64,000 nt of DNA from Colocasia esculenta (GCA_014218235.1 CM024755.1:35174713-35238712); one strand, 5' to 3'; shown: positions 33,992 to 45,403, numbered from the stretch's first letter. Numbers and translations are program-made. The notes: generated by a model from the sequence alone, not told the origin.

Positions 33992-34315
33992 CCATTGAAG
34001 AGATCCGTTGGAGCTCTTCTAGACGTTGCTGATCTTCTCTTCATTTGTCTTAATCAGACTCTGGTGGTCTTCGAGGTCTGTAAGCATAGAAGAGAGTGTT
34101 AGCATAAAAGAGTATTTATGATAAACTGTGCATACTACTGTGTTTCTGCTAACATGTTGAAAATAGTAGTTCATATCTTTTTCTGACAAGATTCTGAAAT
34201 ATGCATGCAGCTTTATTCTGTCAGAAGATATTTGACTTGTCTTTAGGTGCCAAACATATTTGAAATATAAAGGCAATCTGTGTTTGAACAAAATCCATGA
34301 AGAAATCGTTATGAG

Positions 34316-34870
34316 CATGACTTATGAAATCGTTATGTGAAGAGTCGTTGCTCATTTGTAAACAAATCGTTGTGTGCTACTAAGCAAATCATTATGATGC
34401 TTAATGAATCGTTACAGTGATCAAAGAAATCGATGTAAGGAATAAATCGTTGTTCTCTCCAAAGAAATCGATGTGATCACTAAAGGAATCGTTATGCAAG
34501 CAAATCGTTATGATCACCTAAAGAAATCGATGTGACCAAAGAAATCGATGTGAGAAGTAAATCATTGTTTCTCACTTATCAAATCGTTATGAAGGTAAAT
34601 CGATGTGAGGGCAAATCATTGTGCTCACTTATCAAATCGTTATGAACCTTAACGAATCATTGCGTAGGCAAATCGATGTGAGGGCAAATCGTTGCACTCA
34701 CTTATCAAATCGTTATAAGCCCTAAACGAATCGTTATGGCGCTTATAAAATCAATTAAGACCAAATCGTTGTAGCGCTTATAAAATCGATCAAGATAAAT
34801 CGTTGTAGCGCTTATTAATTTGGCACTTGAACTAAAATCGATGTATATAGATTAGACATCGATTTTATCA
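34316..34870. repeat. Array of AATCGTTATG / AATCGATGTGA motifs in the second copia-like LTR
   Basis: More than twenty copies of AAATCGTTATGA, AAATCGATGTGA and related 10-12 bp motifs occur about every 15-30 bp. They are not identical to the CACCAATCGAT units of the first LTR but share the AATCG core and the same place toward the LTR 3' end. Confidence 0.88.
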
Positions 34871-35021
34871 TTTTAGTGCACCATATTGCATCAATGTGAG
34901 ACTTAGCATTTTGCTATGAAATTGATGCGACACAGATGAAACAAAATGTTCAATTTAAGTTACATCATAAATTTTGTTAGCACCAAAATATGAAGGTAAT
35001 AAAGAGTGGTTCAACAATCTT

Positions 35022-35629
35022 GCCTTTGGACAAGAATTGGATGAGTTGACTAGGGGAGTATCATGATAAGACATGGGACAATTCCACATCCTCTTGAGAG
35101 AAAAGAGGAGTGGAAGAAGAGGAAATTGTTCAACTAAGAGGCTGATTTCCTCTTATTCCTCGTGAGAGGAAGAACCAGAATCTACTATCTCGTTTTGGTG
35201 GGTTGGTGCCAATGGCTCCTATAAACTATGTGGAAATTTCATCTTCAACTTCAAATAGTGGATTATGAATCATATAGTTTTCATAACATTCTAGATCATA
35301 GAGTGGATTAGAAATAATAGTGAACTCATCCTTGGTTCTTCTTCAGATGATTAAGCCAAATATTTTAAGAGTATGAAAAATGGACGGTAAAGTTGCATGT
35401 CGTCAAAGGAACCTGATGGCACACTACACTACCATCAGACAAACACAATAGAAGGCCGAAAAGTATGTCGTCAATCAAGCTAATAACAGACTAAACTATC
35501 ATCAACACAGAAAGTTGACTTTTCTCAAGAGTTGCATCTCAGACAACTTTTAAAGTTTTTTCCATCCAACTTAAGAGTGGTTTTTTAGTTGTTCTCTCAA
35601 GATGAGAGGAAAACAAGGTCACATGCCAC
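35022..35629. other. Unassigned DNA between solo LTR and MITE
   Basis: No ORF or recognisable repeat end. It is the right-hand continuation of the DNA into which the copia-like LTR inserted. Confidence 0.4.
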
Positions 35630-36155
35630 TAGGGCTGTAAATGGATATGGATAATATCCGGATTCAATTTGAATTTGTATCCGATTATCTAGATATTATC
35701 CATTTAACAAATATCCAACGGAGCGGATTTCGGATACGGATATTATCTGGATAATAAATGGAGCGAATACATAAATAGGTGATCCGCTCTGTTTAAGATC
35801 CACTCTGAAATGAAGTTATTTTTTACCATTAAATCTTAAATCTAATGATCCATATAATATATAAATATATAATATATCTAATGTTAAATTTTTGTTTAGA
35901 GAATGTTTTTGATATTTTTACTTTTTTTTTTAAATTTTTACAGCTTTTTAATTTTATTATTTTTAGATCACTTAATATCTTTTATTAACCTTATATTTTC
36001 GAAGCGGATAATATCTGTATCCACTCCAAATCTAAAAATTATCCGATTAAATTATTTGTTCCATATTTGAATTGTATTCGGAACGGATATGAATTATCCG
36101 ATTAATTATTCGGATCGGAACCATAAAACCCATATCCGCTCTATTTACAGCTCTA
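35630..36155. mobile_element. hAT-like MITE
   Basis: Ends read TAGGGCTGTAAATGGATATGG and, reverse-complemented at the right, TAGAGCTGTAAATAGAGCGG. Repeated GGATAT/ATATCC motifs fill the interior. The 8-bp flanks CATGCCAC (35622-35629) and CAGGCCAT (36156-36163) match at six of eight sites, fitting a decayed hAT target duplication. No transposase is present. Confidence 0.75.
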
Positions 36156-36163
36156 CAGGCCAT

Positions 36164-36419
36164 GCAGCGTAGACTCAAGACGTCTCACATTACTCTGATC
36201 TTAGGCTCTAGACATAAGGTTTTAAAGGTCCTCCTACCCAGTGTCGTGAGGGAATCCATGGAATTAAGGGACTTCTAGAGTCTCATTTGATCAGATATCA
36301 GTCCACCCAAGAGGGAATCATCCAGAGGGCAGTCAAGACCAACTAGAAGGTGAACCTAAAACTTGTGAAAAGGCTTTCTTACTCCCTTCTTCCAACAGAA
36401 AAAAAAGAAAAATAAAAGA
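36164..36419. other. Probable relic of a Tat-type leader
   Basis: It has no ORF. The block 36225-36330 (GTGAGGGAATCCATGGA... CCACCCAAGAGGGAATCA) resembles part of the 5' leader of the intact Tat element. It may belong with the Tat-like LTR relic beyond the solo LTR that now interrupts it. Confidence 0.4.
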
Positions 36420-36424
36420 GAGGG

Positions 36425-39381
36425 TGTCACGCCCCGACGCGGAATATCAGAACGCGAGGCAGTTGCAAGTGAACGGGTATAGAGCGAGCACTAGACATCA
36501 AACTATTGCACAATGAATAATACTAAAGCAAATTCATTTCATTAATACATTCCAATGCCTAGTTACAATCACTAATATCAGAGCCAATCTATAGGGCCCA
36601 ATTACATTGAAAGAAAGCAAAAGACTAAACTTCAAACCTAATTACTACAACGCTAAATATAGCAATAGGACGCTAGGGTACTCAAGACATCAATCCAGGT
36701 CGTTCCCGTCCTCTTGAGTGTATGGTTCATCCTCGGTCTCACCTGAGAACACAACGACAAATAACGCAGGGTGAACGATAACACTCAGTAGGACTTAAAT
36801 CTCAGGATCAAGCATGCTTTAAGTGATTAATGTCTTATAAAGCAGGATAACTAGAGAGAATAACAAGAAACATATAGAAAGTATTGGTACACGATAACGA
36901 GGGACAATAGCACAATGCACGAGAGTATAGCACGACAAGTTTTGATATCGGATTGGCCGTATAACAAGATAACAAGTAAAGTTGCACTTCAGTGCACAAG
37001 TCACGATAGCAAGTGTTAGTCGATATTCTTTCAACCACGAGATTCAAGTAAACCAATAATTGACTGTTTCATTAATTGATTGCCATAGATCAAATCTTGC
37101 GTGTTCATGCGTTAGGTGTATGCCATCACCCAGATCATTAGACCCCCGCGAGTTATAGCCTTTCAGGTGCTCCTCCCAAGGACCAGACCAGGCCCTTATA
37201 ATGTTGCCTAGCATAGTCATGTTTTTTATCGTAGACAATCAATTTAATAGCCAAATAGAGTACCAAGAAATAGATGAGAGTACTAGATGAATAGACGAGA
37301 TAGTAGAGTGAACGTGAATAGATGAGCGAGTAGAGTATAGATGAGGGCTAAGGGACAATGCACGTAACTCTCCGAGTAAACAGATGATAGTAACAGTTGC
37401 ACAACACGCGCACATGGTGTTGGCAGTCAGGTGGAACTCACGACCCTACCACTGGCCTTGTTATGCACAGGTCCAGAGGTCCGGCATGATTTAAGACGAT
37501 AGTGAATCTTTAATAGCCATTTTTATCATATAGATCCCTAAAGGGTATCATAGGTGTTAGGGTACAACCGGCTCGTCGACCATGTGGGAATCCATGGACA
37601 GAGGAGACTTATGGAGGCCTTGAACAAAGACTCACTAGTCCGACAGAAGGAATATCCAGCAGAGAGTTCGTCCAAGTCAAGAAAGTGTGTATATAGAAAC
37701 AAGTGCTCGACGTTCTAGAGGAATTTTAGAACAGTGGAGCGTCGATATCAGTATATAAACAACGCAAGAAATGAATACTAGTCCTTTAAAATAGGGCAAT
37801 TATTATACTTTATTGCAATAAATTACCAGATACATTATGAGATATTTTATGCCAGATTTCAGCCATATATGGATGGTTCATGTGTAAGATAAATATTAGA
37901 TAGAAAAGAAGTCGTGAATATGTATTTTAAAGCATTCAATAAAGCTCCATTTTAAAACAGATGTTTTTACTGCGTGTATGACTGTTAAAAGGGCGTAAGA
38001 ATTTTGTAGAAAGTGAGAGCAATAAAATTTATGGGTTTTCATCAAAAATCCTGTGAACGCGACGTAGGCCAGTAAGGGTCGCGACAGTGTCAGGGCAGAT
38101 CGCGACAGGGCCTGAAAAGGGTCGCGACAGGGCTGCCAGGACAGAAGGCCAGAACGCGACGATAGACACTATCGCGATCAGATCACGACAGAGCGCTCTG
38201 TCGCGACGGACCTTGTGAATGCGGCCTATCGGGCCGTCGCGTTCACAAGGTCTGCGCCTGAGCCTGACAGGGAAGGATTTTACATTGGATTGCGGGCCAG
38301 AACTTACCCTATTTGACACAGGGTGATTCAGAAAATCACAACTAATTGTATAGTCAACAAAAAATCATGAAACCAGTTGCAAAACGACCTAGACATGCAT
38401 GGGTACTTACAATAAACAGGAATTGGAAAAAATCAGGGTTTAGACATGTTTTAACCACGGGTATTCATGATGAACATGAAACAGTACATAGTTGAGATCA
38501 ACGATTAAATTCGCAAGATAGGGTGAATAAAATTTAGGGCTTTTAGGGGCAAAAGATGCCTAACATGCATCAGTTCTTACAGTAAAAATCTTGTAGCATG
38601 GGGTTGAGTATACAAGGAGATCAAGAGTTAAGAAGAGGGTTCGGGGTCATGTAAGTTGCAGAACATGAAAAATCAAGAACTAAAGATATGCTCAATGGAA
38701 AATTATGAAACCAAAGGGCTTTTGCTCCTGATAGACGAGACATCCTACAGAAAAAGTTTCATAGTTTATGCTCGTGAGAATGCCTACCTTTGATTCGATT
38801 TGTCTTCTAGGGTTAAAATCTCCAAGAACGAGGAAGAAGCTCCAAGAACTCCTTCTCCCCACGAGATCCTCTCCTCCTTGGCCTCTTCTCCACGTCCAAC
38901 CACCTTTGGCAATGAGCTAGGGTCGGCCAAGAGGGTTTAAGAGATGTATTTATGCATATATGGGTTCCTATTCCTACTTCTATTCTAATTGCTCTTTAAT
39001 TACGAGATTTCCTAACTCCAACCTTCCTTTCTTGCTTTCCAACCTCTATTTAGGTTAGGATGGGATCTAAATTCGTGCTAAATCATAAGGGGTAGGCTTA
39101 TGAATCCAATTCCAACTCTTATTGCCTCTTTTAATGCTTAAAGAGTCCTTTTCTATTTAGGAGATATTAAGACTCCGAATTTAGGATGTTTTCTTTTTTA
39201 TTTTCTATTTGTTAATTCATATTTTGACCCAATAAGTTCTAGAGGATCCATTAAGCAAAGCCCATTACTCTTTTCCATTTAATGGGTTTTGTTTAATGCT
39301 CTTTTCATCGAATATCCCTTTAGTTGATTTATTAATTTATTATTTAAATTTTTATTTTTCTCAAAAATTCAAATTGCTACA
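36425..39381 (-). mobile_element. Solo LTR, Del/Tekay-like Gypsy family
   Basis: The 2957-bp unit starts TGTCACGCCCCGA and ends CTACA, with a perfect 5-bp duplication GAGGG at 36420-36424 and 39382-39386. The TGTCACGCCCCGA end is the reverse complement of the usual 3' terminus of Del/Tekay LTRs, so the LTR is read on the minus strand. No internal domain remains, as expected after LTR-LTR recombination. It carries a TCGCGAC-rich palindromic segment. Confidence 0.85.
38041..38250. repeat. TCGCGAC-rich palindromic segment in the Del-like LTR
   Basis: GTCGCGAC or CGCGAC occurs about eight times. 38186-38203 is a perfect 18-bp palindrome (CGACAGAGCGCTCTGTCG). 38211-38219 and 38242-38250 are perfect 9-bp inverted arms (CCTTGTGAA/TTCACAAGG) around a CG-rich loop that itself contains GGCC...GGCC. 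Confidence 0.93.
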
Positions 39382-39386
39382 GAGGG

Positions 39387-40988
39387 AGAGGAAGAAAACT
39401 AGTGAGCAAATAGAGAAGAAGAAAACACACACTTAAAACAACAGACAAACATAAGTGAAACAAGAAGCATGCAGACTAAGGACTTGACAACAAGGCTGAA
39501 TGCTGTCAGAAGACCCTAATGGCAACTTAGTTTGTTGCCAGCATGAGGCCGATGAAAGGGAATTATGCCATTAGAGAAAATAGATGGCTAGGCTGCTTGT
39601 CGTTTGTGGATGTGATTTTCAACCACAAAGAAAATTGAAGAAGAGATTTGAAAATTTTTAATAAAGAATATGGAGGTAAAATAAAGAAAGGGTGGTGGGA
39701 AAAACATGCGTGTGTGCACTAGAGATGGAGTGTCATCGCTAGAAACCATAGGTTTCAAGGGAAAAGAAAAGGTGAGGTCATGTACCTTGACTTGGAGTGT
39801 AAGATTTTGTGGATTGCTCCTTTTTCTTCCAATTGGCGAAGATCTTGATGCTTTGGTTACCCTTGAAAATAAGCAACAAATAAGAAATAAAATCCAGATT
39901 AGAGATCAAAGAAGTAGTATCGACTCTTGCAAGAAAGGATTAAGAAGAAGCATGCAATCAAACACATATTGTAGTGGTTTTTTAAACCCCTAGATGTATG
40001 GGTGGATGTGTGTATGATATGGTGTGTGTGATGAAGCAAAGAGTGAGAGAGTGCTAAGAGCACTAAAATGGACTCTCAAAGAGAGATCCAACAAGAATGC
40101 GAAGAAGTGTGATGCATGCAACTAACAAAGATCAAAGCAAAGAAAAGAGAGAAGGAAGAAATAGAGAGAGCAAGAAGGCAACGACACTGAAAGGGTGCTG
40201 AAAAATCTCATCTTCAGACTCTAGCAACACTCAGGCAACATAGTGACACTCCGACAGTATCTCTCTATGGCAAAGGGAGCCTCAGGAAGCACCAACACTC
40301 CTCGCAACCACTAAGCAAATGGACATCCTTTTGAAACAATGAAGTTGGAGGGTATTTATAGGGGTTTTGGGCTCGAAGTCTGAGGTGAAGTTCAACAGAA
40401 AAATCATGTCTGACATAGTGGACGTGAATTAAAAGTGCATCCAGCCACATGGACATCTTCAAAGAATTTCCAAATTTTACTTGGAATGCTACAAAAGTAG
40501 GAAATCAAAATCGCGTTTAGATGGCCCGACGTCAATCTCAGATTTCCAAAATCGATGCAGATACTTGCCAAAAATCTAAAAATACAAGGTTCAAATCGCG
40601 TCCAAAAGACCGGACATCTTCTAAAAAGATAGATTATTTTTAGATAGTCTATCAGGCTAGAAAAGGAAACCCAAAACCGTGTCCACAAGGCAGAACACAG
40701 ATCAGTTTGGCAATAAAATTGTTTCAAAAAAAGGAAATTGTTGAAAATAAAAAATAGAAACCAAATTGGCGTCTAGATGGCTAGCCGCAGATTCAATAGA
40801 GAAAGACGTCCACTAGATCATATTCGTATTTGAATTTTGATCATTTCCCCACAGTGCGCTAGAAGAATTCCTTAAAAATCTAAAAAAAAAGAATAAAAAC
40901 ACTCAAATGATTAAATGAAGGGAGCCCTTTGGGGCATTACAATATGACATGAAATTTGCTTAGCATAGTGTTAAAATTAATGTGTCTA
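39387..40988 (-). mobile_element. Old Tat-type LTR relic
   Basis: The right end ATTAATGTGTCTACA and the preceding GGGGCATTACAATATGACATG resemble the end of the intact Tat LTR (GCGTTACAGTGCAACTCGA... GTGTCTACA). TTTTAAACCCCTA near 39977 and several ATCGCGTCC...GGACAT units (40510-40640, 40676-40800) also correspond. The left boundary is not clear; the first 200 bp or so may be leader. At about 41070-41095 a CCCACCATAATCGCC block resembles the Tat primer-binding region, so remains of a second copy may adjoin. Confidence 0.55.
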
Positions 40989-41399
40989 CACTGTCCAAAC
41001 TGTAACTACGTAGAAACACTAAAAACACATAAAATTTAAGAATTGCTTACCATGGTGAGCATCTAGCTATCCCACCATAATCGCCAGTAGGCACCGAAAA
41101 ATATGGGTTAGCTATTCATTTCTCTCTATCTTCTCTTGATACCTGCCTAGTCCTCTATCCACATATAATGAAATGACCACCTAAAATTTTTTTAGGGCTT
41201 TTTAACCTCTACCCTAAGGTTGTGTAGTTGCGTGATGCCTCAAATGAGAGTGTTCAGGTGCTGGTCTGGTCTTCAATTTTTCCTGTGGAAAAAACATAGA
41301 AAGAGGGAAACCCATTAGACTACAAGACAAGGTAATACATGTTCTTTCATGAAGAGAAATGCATGTTAATGGATAGTGGTGTAATGTAGATGGCTGATT
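40989..41399. other. Degraded retroelement junction
   Basis: No gene. The only recognisable piece is the PBS-like block near 41070-41095 described with the Tat LTR relic; the rest is unassigned and AT-rich. Confidence 0.35.
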
Positions 41400-41687
41400 A
41401 GTGTTTCAGGCCTTCAGTGTCCTCTCAGGTTCTTATAAATGATAAAGGTACTGACAAGTGGATATGGTCCCCCACTAATGATGCTAGATTTTCCTACAAA
41501 TTGGCAAGACTCAATAGTGCGGAATTAGGACTCAACTAAGCTACACTGGAGTGAGATTTGTGACAACAAACTTTCCACAAAATGGTCAATATTTGCTTGG
41601 AGAGTGATTCATAATTGCATTTCTATAGATGATATGATTCGTTGGTGTGTTATTTCCATATGTTCTAGATGCTCTTGCTGCTGGCAG

Positions 41688-43729
41688 TGTAATATCCGGT
41701 ATGTTTAGATCGAGGTTTATCGGGTTTGGAGGCCAATGTGTGGCCTATTGGTAGACCATGTGGGTCTACATGTGTTTATATAGGTTGGTGTCGCAGGTTG
41801 GGAGGCTGGAGGGTTGGAATACCCAGCCCAAACACGCCTCTGTCGGGTTCATTAAGAACGCGATGTAACCAGACGTCGCGATTCTCACATGAACGCGATC
41901 ACCTTCCACATCGCGATTTCGCACCGCTGTTATGTGAGTGCCGCTGCATGCACGCTACGTGGCGCATGCAGGGACGTCGGGTTTAAACGCGTCACTGAGG
42001 TACGTCGTGTTTCTAAACGTGACGGAACGATACGTCGCGATTTAAACTCAATAGATTTTGAGCTTCTGCCTTTGGCTGAACAGTTTGAAGAAGGATTTGG
42101 GTGATTTCTGGCTATTTTCTGCCCGTTCGGCATGGTTCCGACGCGAGGAACCTTCGGGTAGCGTCGGTTTTGCGTTTCATTTGCCGGTAGGGGAATTCTG
42201 CCCTGTGTTCCTTTGTGTGGACTGTATAGGTTAGGGTTTGAGGTTTTGGTTGTGGAAAATGGTTAAGCATGATAGAGAGAATGCCTGGGACCTTGTCTGA
42301 ACTGCTATTTCCTACTTTACTTGCATGTATGGCTCTGTGGAGTGATTTTCGAAATGGTAGTTCAGGTTGTGTCTCTGTTGTCTGAAAGGTGACGGAACCA
42401 GCCGTAGCGATTCATGTGAACGTGGCGGCCAGGACCATCGCGATTCAGACTTTAAGGCGGTAGGTAAGTTCGTCGCGATTCAAGTCTATAGGCGGCTACT
42501 GTGTTGGACGCGTTTTGGATTGTGGCCACCCGAGCTCTGGTGTTCTGTGGCCAGTCTACCTAGTTTCTGTCCCACATTGCTTGTGCTGTGTAGCCTGTGT
42601 TGGCAATGCGATGTAGGGTCTATATGGGTTGTGTCGGCCTATACCGTGAATGATAACGAAAGGTTTTGTGTGGAAATGTGTGCGTAGAAATTCGGGTTAT
42701 AACGCCTTCCGAGGTTACCCCTCTAGTCGGGTCCCCAGCACCGGGTGCTCGGAGTTTGTCCCGGTACATTGAGTACCATCAAGGTCTGAGTCGTTTTCTT
42801 GGACACCTTCACTCCTGAGTTCTAGTTGTACGTCCGGCTGAGGGAAAGACTGCAAGGGGCAGCGACACGTGTTTGTGGGTGTGCGGTCGCTTGTAGCGCA
42901 TTCGTGGTTGGGGGACGAACACCAGTAGACGTACTGGTCCCCAACTAGTCCTGTTTTCAGTGCCTCACTTTAGGGTTCTCGGCCGAAGTCCCTAAAGATG
43001 TCAGGCTTGGGCCTACAGCTGTGTAGTCTGTAGGAGTGGTGTTAGTTGTCTCCACAGTTCTTGTCTTGTTGAGGTGGAGTGGCAGCTGGACCTTTCGTCC
43101 GTGGCTGCGAGACTGAGAGGTGGACTTGTGTTGTTTGTCCGGGTATGTGGCTGGTGTCGCGAACCAGTTCTCGTGACTCATGTGCGGCATGCCCTCCTGT
43201 AGCTTGTACACGTGTTTGTGGTTTGCCGTTTACTTAATTTACAGCTGTAGCATCATGCGTAGGTGTTATTTACTTTAGATGCTTTACATCTTTACTTGTC
43301 TTATCTTTTGTACATTGTGTTTATCGGCTTTGGGGAAGTTACCCTACTGAGCCAGTGACTTGTGAGGCTCACCCCTTCTTCTTCCAGGTGAAGGAGAGCA
43401 GAAGGGTTCCCGTCCCTCTTCTAGTTCCGGTCGGCATCATAGTGGAGTCGGGCCTTCACCACCAGCAGAGTAATATTTTTACTTGTGGAGCCTTATGGGT
43501 TTGTCCCGGGCTATTGTACTTGTTAAATGACTATGATATGGAATTGAGTATGTAAATTTCATGTGAATATATGTGAGAAATGGTATCTTATGTGTTCAAT
43601 GTGTTTCTTTGTATTTTCACGGACATGTGTGGTTGATATCTCTTGCGAGATTTCGGCCCGATCGCAGGAGGCGGAGTCGTGTCAGACACGTTATCGGGTT
43701 AACGAGCCTGAACGGCGAGAACCGTCACA
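41688..43729 (+). mobile_element. Solo LTR, Del-like Gypsy family, inside the LINE
   Basis: The 2042-bp unit starts TGTAATATCCGG and ends CCGTCACA, flanked by a perfect GGCAG duplication (41683-41687, 43730-43734). Removing the LTR and one GGCAG makes the LINE zinc-finger frame continuous, an independent check of both boundaries. It is the same family as the LTR at 479-4010, in opposite orientation. It includes AACGCGAT/ATCGCGATT inverted-repeat units at about 41857-42060 and 42395-42515. Confidence 0.93.
41857..42515. repeat. CGCGAT-type inverted repeats in the Del-like solo LTR
   Basis: Repeated GAACGCGAT...CATCGCGATTTC and ACGTCGCGATT arms, and GTCGCGATTC...GGACGCG, lie in two clusters (41857-42060 and 42395-42515). 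The arms are imperfect but have the same core and spacing as in the Tat LTR. Confidence 0.75.
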
Positions 43730-43931
43730 GGCAGTTCAGTGAAGAAATGACATACCATCTCTTTTTTCTAAGGGGGTGTTGCTTGGTTGATTTGGGCACT
43801 CGATCGATAGGTTTTCTCTAAATTGTTATGCCCACAGGACAATCATGTGCTGCTATTTTTAAAGAGGCTATGAGTTCTTTTGTATTATCCTCTACACATG
43901 GTGCACTATCGAGGAATAACTTCCCATGTTT

Positions 43932-44573
43932 AGGGTCTGTTTGTTTGCACGGAAAACTCGGGTTAGAAAATAATTTTTGGGAAAACTTAAATTTTTATGT
44001 CATTTGGTACCATTGAAAACTAAAATCTGAAAAACTAAATTACCAAAATTCCGGATTTTGGCATCCGCGTGAAAACCGCGGATGCCATTTTCCGCGGCTG
44101 CAATTTCTGGTTCCCAGGAACCAGTTTAGGTACTATTCATGTAACTTGTGTTTTTATTTTTTTCTACACATTTAAGTAGTCTTTGTCAAGTTTAATTATT
44201 TTTTACTTTTTTATTAAAATATTTGTAGAATACTAGTACTTCAAATTGTGTTTTTATTTTATTTCTCCTACTTTAAATTATATTTGTCAAAGTTACTTAT
44301 TTTTTATTAGTTATTTATTTTTTTAATTTTTTAAAAATATTAAAAATAAAAAATAAAAAATAAAAAAATAATTTTTTTATGAATAGTTTTAATACACAAG
44401 GAGTATATGACTCTCTCTCATTTGAGTAGATCATAAGATCTCATACTCGTCCATATAACTTTATATTTTTCTAACAACCAAATAGACAATTCCGTTTTCA
44501 TTTTCACGTAAAAGTTTTTCCGTGGAAAACTATTTTCCTCTAAAATTATTTTACATGCAACTAAATGGACCCT
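43932..44573. mobile_element. MITE of about 640 bp, copy 1
   Basis: Left end AGGGTCTGTTTG and right end, reverse-complemented, AGGGTCCATTTAG; inner ends with GGAAAACT and AGTTTTCC also pair. It interrupts the LINE between HLFFLRGC and WNIWKCKNS segments. The interior contains CCGGATTTTGGCATCCGCG and is homologous to the element at 46023-46758. It has a perfect 10-bp hairpin, 44060-44069 with 44077-44086. The superfamily is not settled. Confidence 0.7.
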
Positions 44574-44958
44574 CAGTGTGGAATATATGGAAATGCAAAA
44601 ATTCTTTTATTTTTGATGGTACACCGATGTCCAAATCCATAATTTTACATCGTGTTCTTTTTCATATATGCCTTATGACATCTACTTTGACTTTTTCTGG
44701 TTGTTTGCTGACAGAAGTTCACAGGGACTAGCTTATTGCATGGAACATCAAGCCTGCGTAGAGTATTACCAAGACGTCAACAATTATTGTTAGATAGATT
44801 GTTACAAGCTGAATGTTGATGGCTCTTTCAAGAAAATCTTGGGTATAGTCGGTGGTGGACTAGGTCTTAGATATTGTCATGGTATAATGATCCTTGACTC
44901 AATATTCCCATATATCATCGAATCGAGTCTTGAGGTGGAAGTGTTACCTTTGCGAGGT

Positions 44959-45139
44959 GAGAAAGATTTAGTGCATTTTTATATTGCACTTTAAGTACAA
45001 TATGACTAGACAATAGTCTATGTGACACTTTTCACATGGAGAGTGATAAAGTGGCAACCCAATTATTGGATGTCACATGGACTTGTTGCCTAGTCATATT
45101 GCACTTAAGTGCAACATGAAAGTGCAATAAGTCTTTCTC
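44959..45139. mobile_element. Foldback MITE, copy A
   Basis: It begins GAGAAAGATTTAGTGCA and ends in the near-complement TGCAATAAGTCTTTCTC. Almost the whole 181 bp can fold back, with an internal ATTGCACTTAAGTGCAA-like stem. It interrupts the LINE RNase H region. Confidence 0.78.
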
Positions 45140-45229
45140 TTGCAAGATAGACTGCAACTCTATTAGATTGCGACTACTTGAAGTTACTAATTGAATCAGA
45201 CTCAACAACTTTGGTTGGCATTTTTATAC

Positions 45230-45403
45230 GAGGAAGATTTAGTGTACTTTTATATTGCACTTGACTAGGCACTAATTAATTCATGTGACACCCAATAATT
45301 AAGTTGCCACTTTATATCACTCTCCAAGTGAGGGGTGTCACATAAATTTAATGCCTAGTCATATTGTACTGAAGTACAATAAAAAATGCACTAAATCTTT
45401 CTC
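45230..45403. mobile_element. Foldback MITE, copy B
   Basis: It begins GAGGAAGATTTAGTGTA and ends TGCACTAAATCTTTCTC. This is the same family and size as copy A (174 bp), 90 bp further along the same LINE relic. Confidence 0.78.

Larger units (their letters stand above)
10665..35016. mobile_element. Second copia-like solo LTR, split by the Tat element
   Basis: The left half is 10665-11438 and the right half is 33997-35016. It starts TGTTGGCCC and ends CAACA, and is flanked by a perfect 5-bp duplication ATCTT (10660-10664 and 35017-35021). Joined across the insertion it is about 1.8 kb and shares boundaries and several blocks with the LTR at 8099-10529. The right half carries its own array of AATCG motifs. 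The perfect duplication on either side of a 24-kb interval proves the nesting order: this LTR was here before the Tat element. Confidence 0.8.
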
